DNA of 64,000 nt from Corinectria fuckeliana (taxonomy: Eukaryota > Ascomycota > Sordariomycetes > Hypocreales > Nectriaceae): the NCBI GenBank assembly GCA_019137255.1, contig WPDH01000082.1:62001-126000 (forward strand), given 5' to 3'. The translations under genes were made by a program, and so were the position numbers. The notes beneath the pieces were generated by a model. It made no database searches and had not been told where the DNA came from. It saw only the letters and a list, made by a program, of their open reading frames with translations. Shown piece after piece: positions 22,717-32,621 of this stretch; the first letter of the stretch is position 1, and the number at the start of each line of letters is the position of its first letter.

Positions 22717-23254
22717 CGTGAAGGCGGTTTGGCTTTGCAATGTGATTAGACTGGTGGCGGTTCCGGGTTTCGAGCTTGTTGTTTACTGACAGTAGATATA
22801 GATATAGGGCTGGTTCTTTGGTTGCTTTGAAATTTGGGGCTTTGGCTGGTCAAGGCGATAGTTGCGCCGCGGGCTGTCTATATATACCACTCAATCGGGC
22901 TTGATTCACGATCATCTCGGTGTGAAGGATACGTCGCGATGGCCAAAAGAACCAACGGACTATGATTCGCTTTCGTCACTAAAGTATGTCAGAAGCTGAC
23001 AATAAAATAACCCGAATTAATAATCAGAGCTGGTTGCATGGCAGAAGAGAACGGGTAGCTGATGTGCGACATCCTTGTCCGACATTTACTGCATGGAATA
23101 AAGGAGACGGCGTAATCCGATGAATATCTGCAATCTACCTTGGGCTACCTGGGACCGCTACGTGCGACTGCGCGAACGTTGCAAAGACACGCGGACAAGG
23201 TCACACGTATTTAGGATAAACTGTGTACCACTCGGCTACCGCACCATGCTGCTC
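22717..23254. other. Spacer between mini-proteins B and C
   Basis: A short frame begins ATGTGC at about 23062 but has only 17 codons and lacks the later Cys residues. Nothing else is seen. Confidence 0.4.
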
Positions 23255-23473
23255 TCAGCTAGGTAACGAAATGTTAGGAATGAGCTCAGCCATATGCACA
23301 TTGCATAATCCTTCCTTGTCCTCCGATATGGCCCTGCTCAACTTCCCGCAGGAGCCTATAGCCTTCTTGGTATTCCGAGCGACCTCATCGCACGGTGCTT
23401 CCCAGTTCAATAGTCTGTGATACGAGACGTCGCAGACCTTGCAGTAGAAGTAGGTCCAGTCTTGCTTGCACAT
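23255..23473 (-). CDS. Seven-ligand mini-protein C (72 aa)
   Basis: Member C. Cys at residues 2, 11, 14, 28, 42 and 57, with His60 in the place of the final Cys (CNVH for CxxC). A Cys-to-His exchange at the end of a CxxC pair is typical of zinc sites rather than disulfides, which supports metal binding for the whole family. The start Met at 23473 is the only one that gives MC at the N-terminus. No signal peptide. Function unknown. Confidence 0.62.
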   Translation of the reverse strand: MCKQDWTYFYCKVCDVSYHRLLNWEAPCDEVARNTKKAIGSCGKLSRAISEDKEGLCNVHMAELIPNISLPS

Positions 23474-24082
23474 GGTGATCGAGTAAGGATCGTTGCCTAG
23501 TAGAACGGCAGGGTAAGTTGAAGAGTGTAGTTTGTCAGTTTGGAGGATCGTGGATCAGCAGAAAACGTGCTAATTTATGCTGCGTTGGAGGCTGTGATTT
23601 ACTATCCATGTGTGCGTTAACACAGAGTGAGTCACTGGGGAAGCACAGGACGAGCAGGAGAGCGCCGGTGACACTGGAGCTTCCGACAGTTCTTTTGGTG
23701 ATGCGCGAGTTTGGTGACAGGTTTCTCCATGACGTGTCAAGGCATTTGAAGATACGGCAACCTGCATGTCGGTAATTCGAAAGTCACACGGTAGAGCAGC
23801 GTGTTGTACACCGTGGCCGTTGTTCACACCGCAGGTGTCTGACACCAGCGTGGCCAGTGTTCGTTCACCGTCTAAGCTGTATTCAGGCGGACGTTGACGT
23901 TCAAAGACGCAGGAGCCTAGTTGATCACGAACCGAGTGTCACTATAAGAAGACGCCTAGTTTTTCGTCTGGAATCCCTTCCTTCATACCGTCTCCCCTCC
24001 AACACCAGCGAGTTTAGCTTCCCTCGACCCCACAAACCTTTCATACAACTCCTCTCCAACGCTTGATCAACCACTCTTCAAA
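23474..24082. other. Divergent spacer between mini-proteins C and D
   Basis: Shared divergent promoter region for C (minus) and D (plus). A C+T-rich leader (CTTCCTTCATACCGTCTCCCC) precedes the ATG of D. No other gene seen. Confidence 0.45.
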
Positions 24083-24298
24083 ATGTGCTACAACATCACT
24101 ATGACGACAATCTGCGGGATCTGTGGCAGAAGGTTGGGTACCGAACTCGTGCAGAAGCATTGCGAGATAGCGGGGACCATGGACAGATTCGGCAGATGCG
24201 GTAAGAAGGTCGAAGCACAAACCGGCGAGACCAACGCCGACGAGTGTGGTGTGTGCAGGAGAGCGCGGGAAAAGGGGAAGGGAAAGGCCGTTTACTAG
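24083..24298 (+). CDS. Seven-cysteine mini-protein D (71 aa)
   Basis: Member D, the only one on the plus strand. Cys at residues 2, 11, 14, 27, 39, 55 and 58, the same spacing as member B to the residue. It has CGICG and CGVC at the two CxxC sites and a Lys-rich tail (REKGKGKAVY). The ATG at 24083 lies in a good context (TCAAAATGTG) after a pyrimidine-rich leader. No signal peptide. The exact match in spacing to B with little other identity is the best evidence that the cluster arose by duplication and that the cysteines are under selection. Confidence 0.7.
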   Translation: MCYNITMTTICGICGRRLGTELVQKHCEIAGTMDRFGRCGKKVEAQTGETNADECGVCRRAREKGKGKAVY

Positions 24299-24893
24299 GG
24301 CGTGTGTGACACGCCGCGGCGCGTATTTCTTATACAATCTGGCATGCGTATTTTGAGCTGAGGTAGTAATACATGACTGCTTTTGCTCACGTTCCACAAA
24401 GTCGGCCGAGTGATGAATCCCTCCATAATTATAAATTAAGTGCGGATGTTATCTAAATCTGATTCAGCGTTTCAAACCAGCTAATTATATGGGTGGATTT
24501 GGAGACAGTTCTTTGTTGTTGTTTGACATCATCAAGCCAAGCGTGTAAATGACGAGTCAAGGAGCATGCCTCATTTCTTACTTTGCTCACTATCAGTAGC
24601 CTAGTTTTATGCCGTAAACTGGATCTCCAAGTAACGACTGGTGCAGATGTACTTGGGCGCCTTTCTTTTATGCACTACAAAAGATTGATAATACTAGCAT
24701 CTCTCTTTGAAGGACCTGTCCAAGATGCTTGATTTAGGTAGGTAGCGACTGTCGCCTAACTAATACTGTATGAGCTAATCCGTGATACCATCCTTGCGGC
24801 GCCGCCCTTCCCATCCACGTACAGCTTCGTTCAGAACCTTTTCTAGAGAACCCTCTGGTTTTCTAGAACGACTACTTCTCTAGATGGTCCGAT
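24299..24893. other. Gene-free spacer
   Basis: AT-richer sequence containing the 3' ends of mini-protein D and of the secreted-protein gene. No gene seen. Confidence 0.45.
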
Positions 24894-25787
24894 TCAAGCT
24901 TTAGCAGCTCCCGCCGCTTCGGCCTGAGCTGAAACCAGAAGACTGATGACGGCGTCCAGGAGCCCGGAACCAGCCGCAGCGCCCGGAGTCTTGCCAGCAA
25001 CCTCACCCTCGGCTGCCCCGCCTCCGGCCGCTCCATCCCCGGCCGCTCCGTCGCTTGCCCCGGCAGTGTCCGGCAAGAAGATGGCCCATTCGCCGTTCAT
25101 GTTGGCGACTTTCATGGTGAGTTCGTTCTCGTCCGCCTCGAACTCCAGGTCGCCGACGGCCGGATCAATGATGAAAGCGCCGGCTTCAGCGCAGAAGCGG
25201 CCAATCTGACCCTGGCTGATATCAAGAGCATCTGGAGGATGGAAATAAGCATCTGTGCCGCGTTGCTAAAAACCAGGGTAAGGGGGAACTCACTGCCCTC
25301 GTTGCGAATGTAATCAACCTTGGAGAGCGTGAGGCCGTCGGCTCCCTCTGCCAAATTAATAATGTATGACACGGCCTCGAGGGCGACGAAGCCGGCGGGA
25401 GGAGCAGCTGGGGCGGTGTTTTCGGTGACGGTAAGGGTTCGTCCTTCTGCGTTCTTGAACTCGACCTCGAAGATTCCGTTTTGCTGCGCAACCATTGTTA
25501 GCCGAGGCCGAGCATGATAGCAATTATGCCCAAGCGGTGCTTACTCCAGGGGGAAATTGAGTGTCTTGCTTGAGGTCACCGCCCTCAAGAGCAGCGGCCT
25601 CCCCAAACACTCCCACTTTCACAACTTCGTTCTCCTTGCCCTCCTCACCCCCGGCTTCGCCTCCGGCGGGGGCTTCTGTCTCGTTCCTTGCCTTGAGATC
25701 CCCGCTAGCGACCTTCGAGCGAGGTGTAGGCACAGCAAGAGCAGTGGCGAACGAGAGGGCAAGAAGAGTGGCGCGGAGAGGATGCAT
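24894..25787 (-). CDS. Small secreted protein, function unknown
   Basis: Three exons, 25787-25545, 25483-25294 and 25252-24894, give 263 residues. Residues 1-19 form a clear signal peptide (MHPLRATLLALSFATALAV). An Ala/Glu/Gly-rich pro-like stretch to about residue 80 follows, then a folded-looking domain at about 82-205 (FEVEFKNAEGRTLTVTEN, PPAGFVALEAVSYIIN, IGRFCAEAGAFIID, WAIFLP). The C-terminus is Gly/Ala low complexity ending in a short hydrophobic helix. The introns have GTAAGC and GTGAGT donors with in-frame acceptors; the alternative acceptor in intron 2 leads to an early stop. The single Cys argues against a disulfide-rich effector. I do not recognise the family. Confidence 0.72.
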
Positions 25788-27799
25788 CTTGAAAGGCGGG
25801 AAGTAGTTACTCTGGAAGCGGGAGTCGTGGATGGGAAAGTATCCGTGAAGGAATTTCGGGCCTGCCGAAGGTAGAAGCAAAACGAAAGAGCAATGAAATG
25901 GTGTGGAAAAGAGATGGTGCTTGAAGTGAATGGGGAAAGAAGAAAGGCGGATCTACATAACAGAGGCTGGGCAGGCTTTATACATGTCGCACAATGTTTG
26001 GGAGATGCATCTTCAAAGCCTCGAAGCCGTCTCGGGTGCCTGGGCCTCCGGCTGCAGAGACTTGATGAAACTGTTGCCAAGGTAGTCGCTAGTCGGTGAC
26101 AGCCAAGATGCCAAGGCGTCTCCAGAGGCGCATCGAAACTGCTGCCAAGGCCACCTCTGGTCGCATAGGACTAGAATATGTATAAAGTCGTCCCAGACGG
26201 AACCTCTCTTGGCAGATGCTACAAATAGTTTGTTTGAGCCTATGAGATCTATTCTACTCCATGGGGCCTGACTGCCAAGGAAAATGCTGTGATAGCCAGC
26301 CTTGGAGTTCCCTCCCAGGTGAAACAAAAGACCAAATAAAGAGTCCATTGTTCTATATCAGTGTCAATGAAACTCAGAATGGAATTGAATACTCGTGCTC
26401 TCAACCTAGACACGCGCGGGGCTCTGATCCACGGGAAGGCGTTGATAATCTGTTCTGCGGCTGCACCTATCGGGTCTTGGTTTCAAGCAGTTAATTCCGG
26501 TAGACAATAGCTTATTCCCGTGATGTTTTAATTGCAGTTTCCTCGCAGCATTCGCCTTGGCTATATAAGCACGTCCAATGGTAAGCTGCAGGGAACGCCG
26601 GAGTTGAAACGCGTTACTGAAACTCTTGCGAGTCTCAGGGTTCGGTTATTCTTAGGAGTCACCCCCGCGTTTACCTCCTCGTGGGGAGGGACAAAACTCT
26701 CCGTTTCTAAAATTAAGGTTTCTCTCGGATAATGGAGACCTCCAGAGTTTTGTGTCTGTTTGCTTGTGGTAGGTGGCCGCGTGCGCTTCGGGTGGACGAA
26801 GGCTATTGGGCAGCCCGAGGCAGTAACTTCGATCATATCACGGAAGTTTATCGTTAATAAGGATGACAGCAGCTCTGTTCGGGAAGATCACATCCGGGAC
26901 AGGGGGCCAACCCTGTAATGCCTTTCTAGGTGAGCGTTGGACATGGCTGTACGCGGGCTAACTGATCCAAATATGGCTTTCAACAAGCGCTTCGATAAAA
27001 GCATCAATAAGAGCTCCCCACGGCGAGTTTGAAACCTTTGATAGAGAAGGATAGGGTCAAAACTAAAATTAGCGTCCACCATTCTGGAAATAGCACGGAC
27101 AATCGGATCAGCTCGTTGCTACATGGAAATCTAAAGATGGCTGAGTGCAACGAGCAGTGAGAAACGCCATGCTCTCAACGATTATGCTACCCTCGAGTGA
27201 AGTTTGCGTCAAGCAAAAGCGGATAAAGTTACAAAGGCCTTTGGCTGCCGGTGGTCAAGAAAGCGAATCTTCTAACTTGGACACCACTGTCTCACGTCAC
27301 GTACTTCCTAGCTGCATCCCGAGTCTGTATCTCCTTTCTCTTCCCGACCACAGGCTGCTTGCCAACGATAGTGATTTCTCACACAATAATCCAGAAGTGG
27401 TTAACAAACACCGGATCTGGGGACTCTTACCTTTTTGGTACTCTACAGCGCCATATTTTATCATAATAAACTATAATAAAACATAATCTAAACACCAATC
27501 CCGTCCCTAACCCGATCTCTTACACATTATAACCCTAGCTAACCCTAACCACTAACCGTAAGGTATCTAACCCCTAGGTATGTAACAATCGGCTATGTTC
27601 ATTTACTGGTGTGTGCCCCTAGCAATACTCACCGGCAAGGAGAGATAGGGATAGATTAGTTTTATGTTGAAGAACGAACGTCTAGACTAGCTGATGCCGC
27701 TTCTCGGTATGCGAAAGCTATTCACATCTGCCTTGAGACCTTGGCCGGAGATAGCATGGGCTCGTATCTTGTCCTGATGCAATGGATGAAGGGAGTCCT
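25788..27799. other. Gene-free 2 kb with degenerate sequence
   Basis: No supported gene. A stretch with recurring TGCCAAGG words lies at about 26070-26280, and short CTAACCC-type words occur at 27500-27560. Codon structure is not convincing in any frame. Confidence 0.4.
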
Positions 27800-29277
27800 T
27801 TAAAGCGGAGAACACCGCAGACAAACTAGCGTGTCCTCTAACACGAGCCTCGAGGCTTTGAGATCTGGCGGTGAAGCTTCCCAGTAGCGCAGAGTCAGCA
27901 CCGACAGAGTCACACTGTCTCGGCACTGCTTGCCCAAAGGTTCAGCAAGGACGGCCTTTTGCGCAACTACAAGAAGTAATGCTGACGCAAAGCTTTGCCT
28001 GGCCATCAGCCAAGTCCCATGATGCCGGTGTCGGATGTTCCAGTGATAAATCAGCTTTATACAGGTTGATGCATGGGCTTGCACGAATGGCTGAAGGGCG
28101 ACACGCCCAGCCTCTTCAGCTGGATGGTGTATCTTGTGAAATAAGAAAGGCCTGTATATCCGTTCTTTGATCTCGAATGCCCTAGCCTGCAGGTGATATG
28201 CGAGCTCGTCCTCGGCCGCAACATCAACACCGAAGAATATCACGCTTGAAAGTGTACATAACCTGGAATATTTTAACTCGGTTGTAAGATGAGGTTTGTT
28301 CACTGGCTACCCACCATTGATCGAGCTGTCGTTGGAGCTCCCTGGCAGTCTGTATGAGGTGTGGGAGAGATGGGAAACCCACCCAACCTCGCTTTCCGTA
28401 TAAAATGAGTCAATGACTCGTTGCAACAGTCGACGTGCTACGATATCAGCCAAGTAGTAATACCAGCCACGGTCAAGCGATTCCTGCATATGAAGCGTAC
28501 TTCCAGCCTGCCCGCTAGATGCGAATCCTCTCCGGAAGTCGTTGCTGGCGGGGGAGGGAATGAACTTGTGTAGGTCAGTCTCATTAGGCCTACGAAGGGA
28601 ACAGGAACTTCATTGACGTTTTGGTAGGAACTAAGCAACCACAGTGCTGCGTGTGAAGTCTACTCACTGTTCGGATTTCAAGAAAGACCAGTATAATCGA
28701 CTGTCGCGAGCTTCGGCTTGGAGAGGCCACAGGGAATACATTTCGTAGACACCTGCCAGAAAACAGCATTCTGTTGCAAGCAAGGTATTTGTCAAGAGGC
28801 TCATCTGTTTACGTGAGGCAGTGTAGTGGACCTCGGCAGTAGAACAGCCTAGCATATTCAGTAGACTGTTGTCTGAGTCTCGTAGCAGTTCGGCTTTGTC
28901 TGATATCAATTCGGATGAGGAGATAAAAAATGGGGAGAAATCTCACGAGGCGCTTATCTTCAACTCTTTGAAAGTAATGAAAGGGCTAAGCAGGTTACGT
29001 CAAACTGAGTAAACCGCGAAAGTAAACTTAGTGAAGGCCCCTAGTCTTGCGGGGTCCCATTGTCTTGACCCGTTGTGCTTCTCACTGCTATTGGACTGGA
29101 AGTCGTTGCGCAATGCTTCTAGCAAAGGTATCAACTTTGCTAGTCTCGACATCGCCGCTCTTAGATAAGATCGTCTTAGGACGGCTTGGCCTGGCGACAC
29201 GGCCCGAATACCCGCGTCATTTGCGCACAGCCAACTCCGAATCGCAGACAGTTCCGAATATCCCCGACCAATTATCA
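27800..29277 (-). pseudogene. Relic of a fungal-specific transcription factor (Zn2Cys6 family)
   Basis: Minus-strand fragments in the correct order match the middle and C-terminal part of Zn2Cys6-type regulators. From N to C they are a Leu-rich segment at 29278-29000, LGCSTAEVHYTASRKQMS and VYEMYSLWPLQA at 28909-28730, then RGWYYYLADIVARRLLQRVI and SFYTESE at about 28490-28390, QTARELQRQLDQW near 28345-28310, and finally ARAFEIKERIYRPFLF, IRHRHHGTWLMARQSF and LTLRYWEASPPDLKASR down to about 27830. At least one frameshift is needed between the WYYYLA block and the QTARELQRQL block. The N-terminal C6 zinc cluster is absent; its place is taken by the MITE starting at 29278. The gene is therefore truncated and broken. 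Confidence 0.68.
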
Positions 29278-29559
29278 TGAGTTGTGCTATTCGGGCTGTA
29301 AACTCACACTTCTTGCCCTGTCGTTTATTTTATCGCATTCCCGATTCACTATGCTCTATTTAGTGCCCTGACTCCCTGCAGCCTACACTCCATAGCTCTC
29401 TAACATCCTCATGCCCTACTACTCTAGACCTATCTGCTCTATCATTATTAATAGCGAGACTATCACAGGAGAGAAGACAGTGTGTAGCTCCAAATAAGCA
29501 TGTGGCATGTGATATACAGCCCGACTAGAAATACCGCACAGCCCGAATAGCACGACTCA
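29278..29559. mobile_element. MITE copy 1, 282 bp
   Basis: Terminal inverted repeats: left TGAGTTGTGCTATTCGGG (continuing CTGTA) and right CCCGAATAGCACGACTCA. A near-complete second copy is at 48810-49075 and a 5'-truncated one at about 32400-32621. The interior has the CCTAATGC/CTCTAAC words typical of the family and a doubled ACAGCCCG near the right end. There is no coding capacity. It lies directly where the transcription factor relic stops. Confidence 0.8.
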
Positions 29560-29876
29560 TATCATCAACTGTCCACCTACGGAGTAGATACGCCCGAGTT
29601 ATTACCCCATACACTAACCGCACCCGTAACAATTCTCCACGGGGCTCACCTACCCCACAATCTTACGAGGGGCGGTTCCCCAGGTTTAGAGGGGGCAGGT
29701 TTTGCGGAAATATTTCCCTTATAAGGTGAGTCGTGTCGTAGCTCGTGATGAATTTTAATCCTTTCCGCTGGCTGATAGCTTGTAGAATCGACTCTAAGGC
29801 TGTCTTCAACATATAGCGTCCCTATTTGTGTGCTTATACCTTACCCTCAAGTCGTTGTTCAAAGCTCCTTGTCAAG
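29560..29876. other. Promoter region of the sugar transporter
   Basis: No gene. It holds the CreA-type motifs annotated separately and a GGAAATATTTCC palindrome at about 29709-29720. Confidence 0.5.
29635..29683. promoter_or_regulatory. Candidate CreA/CRE-1 carbon-repression sites
   Basis: Three matches to the reverse complement of SYGGRG fall within 49 bp: CTCCAC at 29635-29640, CCCCAC at 29653-29658 and CCCCAG at 29678-29683, about 195-240 bp upstream of the transporter ATG. Clustered sites of this type mediate glucose repression of sugar transporters in filamentous ascomycetes. Single matches occur by chance, so only the clustering is informative. Confidence 0.4.
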
Positions 29877-31581
29877 ATGGATAAAATCCACAGATTGAAC
29901 GTTGTCCATCGCTTTGAGAAGCGCGCGTTGCTTATCGCGTAAGTTTACGTTTTCCACTGCACCCTTGCGTCGCCTCTTTCTCACCTCTCATCACAGCATC
30001 AACTGCCTCGCTGGCCTTTCCATTCTCTTCTTTGGTTACGACCAAGGCATGATGGGTGGCGTCAATGCAGCGTACGACTATTACACACTCATGGGCTTTG
30101 CCCACCGAGGACCGGATGGCGGCCCGGTGGTAGACGACTCACTCCTTCAGGGAGGCATCGTGTCAGTCTACTACCTTGGAACGCTGGTGGGTTGTTTGAT
30201 TGGAGGCTCTCTCGGCGATCGATACGGACGAATCAAGTCCATCTTTCTTGGTGCTTCAATCGGCGTGATCGGTGCTACTCTCCAGTGTTCCGCCATGAAC
30301 GTGGAGTGGATGATATGTGCCCGTCTAGTAAATGGTTGGGGTACCGGCATCTTAAACGCCATTGTCCCAGTCTGGGCCACCGAGACGGCCGAACACAAAT
30401 CGCGTGGGCAATTCATTGCCATCGAGTTCACGCTCAACATCTTCGGAGTGGTGCTTGCCTACTGGCTCGAGTATGCTTGCTCGTTCTACAAGGACGGCGC
30501 CTCCTCTTTTGTTTGGCGCTTCCCGATTGCGTTTCAGATTCCCATGCTCTTGGCACTCATGGCGGGGGTTTTCTTCTTCCCCGAATCGCCTCGCTGGCTT
30601 GTCAAGGCTCGGAGGGAAGACGAGGCCCGCTATGTCCTTGCCAGACTTCGCGGCGACACGGGCGAGGAGAAGCTGCAAGCCGAGGCCGAGTTTCAAGACA
30701 TTGTGGCGTCTTGCGAGATGGAACGCGCCAACTTCCGCCAGCAGAGCTATGTCCGCATGTTGTTTGGACTCGGTTCCGGCAAGCTGCACACCGGACGACG
30801 CGTTCAGCTCGTCGTTTGGCTTCAGATCATGCAGGAGTGGGTCGGAATCGCCGGCGTCACCATCTATGCCCCCACGATATTTGGTATCGCCGGCATGAGC
30901 CCTGAGAAGCGGCAGTGGATTGCAGGCCTGAACAACATCTTCTACATGTTCTCGACGCTGATTTGCGTTTTCACCCTCGACAAGATCGGCCGTCGCTGGA
31001 CCTTGTACTGGGGCTCCGTTGGACAGGGTATCGCAATGGCCCTAGCCGGGGTCTTTGCCTACATAGGACAGGAGGCCACGAAGCATGACCATGCCAGCAA
31101 GGCGCTAGCCTACGGCAATGCTGCTGTTTCGATGGTGTTTCTCTTTACCTTTATATTCGGCGCCACGTGGCTGACCGTCCCATGGCTGTACCCGGCCGAG
31201 ATCTTCCCCCTGGAGGTTCGAGCCAAGGGCAACGCATGGGGTGTTGTCGGCTGGTCCATTGGCAACGGGTGGCTTACCCTTCTTTGCCCGGTAATGTTTC
31301 AACAGCTGGGAGAAAAGACGTTGTACATCTTTGCCGCCTGCAATGCTATTACTGTCCCCATGGTTTGGGCATTGTATCCGGAAACAAACCAGCGCACGTT
31401 GGAGGAGATTGATTTGCTATTCTCTTCAGACAGCATCTGGAACTGGGAGGCCGAAAAGAACTTTGCTAGACTCCAGCAGCAAGGTGCCAACGATGACGCT
31501 GGTTTGAAGTCGGCAGCCGACCTTGAGCAGGGCAGCGAGGGCAAGACGAGTGTTGCTCGTTTAGCAGAGCACCTTGACTAG
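29877..31581 (+). CDS. MFS sugar transporter
   Basis: Two exons, 29877-29938 and 29997-31581, give 548 residues with twelve predicted helices. Sugar-porter signatures are present: FFGYDQGMMGGVN in helix 1, GGSLGDRYGR after helix 2 (the GRK/R motif), PESPRWLVKARR after helix 6, QEWVGIAGVTIYAP in helix 7, DKIGRR, VPWLYPAEIFPLEVRAKG in helix 10, and PETNQRTLEEID at the C-terminus. It imports a hexose, pentose or oligosaccharide with protons across the plasma membrane. The substrate cannot be told from sequence. The short first exon (MDKIHRLNVVHRFEKRALLI) is supported by a GTAAGT donor and an in-frame acceptor. The upstream cluster of CreA-type sites fits carbon-source control. Confidence 0.93.
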
Positions 31582-32399
31582 CTAGGTCGCACACAACAAC
31601 GTGCACTTCAACGTTACCAATGTTTCTCTTACATTGTGCCTCTGGAGGTACTACAAGAAGATGGACGAAATGGAATCTGCTTTGCCGGTGGAGGAAAGAA
31701 TGTCAGGCAAGAATCTGGCTAAACATGTTGAGGAGCAAGGGAAGCACGCAACTATTAACCAACCTTTAGGAGGGGTCAATACGGGTACGAAGGCAAGATA
31801 TAATATCACACTTCTTAATATATCATTTGCTTTAACACAGTCACACCCTAGCGAGGAATCTCGGTCGTTCTCATCCACATCGGAATCATAGGGAGTAGAC
31901 ACAGCGGGGGGGGGTGCCTGACTTTGAGGACGAAGAACTCTCGCCACTCGATGAGCGGGTTGCAGTCCCCGAGGTTGATGTAGAGAAACCGAACTCATAC
32001 TGCTGGAGATAGAACTAGGCCGACTAGACGTCCAAAACTCCTTTGGGGGGGAGCCCTCGAGTTTGAGTGACTGCCTGTGGAGGGAATGTTGGCGAGGACG
32101 GGCGTTTTGGGGCAGGGCAGGGATCAAACGCCGGGGCGCTCTGATGGGGGACTCTCTGTTGCACAAGGGGTGACGATGATCGAGGTGAACTGACAAAAAG
32201 CTGTGTGTATGCCCGAGATGTCGGCTGAAGCTGACGAGGGGGTTCGATATTAGCGGGGGGTGGGGGGTTACTATTCTCAGTCGCTCCCTTGGGAGTCTGT
32301 CCTGGGATTGGAAGTCACAAATGGGCGGAAGCCGGCTCTTTCCAGGAGTCTTTTGACCAGAGACCGAAGGGCCATTATCATTTCCTCGGAGTATCGGCC
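31582..32399 (-). pseudogene. Degenerate coding remnant, family unknown
   Basis: On the minus strand an open frame from about 32290 reads Pro/Ser/Gln-rich sequence (IEPPRQLQPTSRAYTQLF) down to about 32040. At a G/C homopolymer near 32045 the coding-like reading moves to another frame (SPPKEFWTSSRPSSIS) and continues to SDVDENDRDSS at about 31865. This looks like the disordered part of a lost protein with a frameshift in the homopolymer. No family was recognised, and a chance low-complexity frame remains possible. The plus-strand frame after the transporter stop is not considered coding. Confidence 0.25.
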
Positions 32400-32621
32400 T
32401 AAATTCCCTAACTCTTGAACGCTCTCATGCCCTAGTACACTTATAACTTGATATACTTATACCCTAATACACTTGTACCGTACTAACCTAATACCTTAAC
32501 TGCTCTACTAATCTTAATACTAAGGCTACATCTAAGGAGAGAGAAGAAGAAGAATGAAAGTCTATAGGCACGCAATACACAGCCCAACTACAAATATCAT
32601 ACAGCCCGAGTAGCACGACTT
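32400..32621. mobile_element. MITE copy 3, lacking its left end
   Basis: The right end reads TACAGCCCGAGTAGCACGACT and matches the right terminus of copies 1 and 2, including the doubled ACAGCCC word 25 bp inside. The interior has the same CTAATACCTTAA words and the AAGGAGAGA motif. The left terminal inverted repeat is not found, so the copy is truncated or too diverged at that end. Confidence 0.6.
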
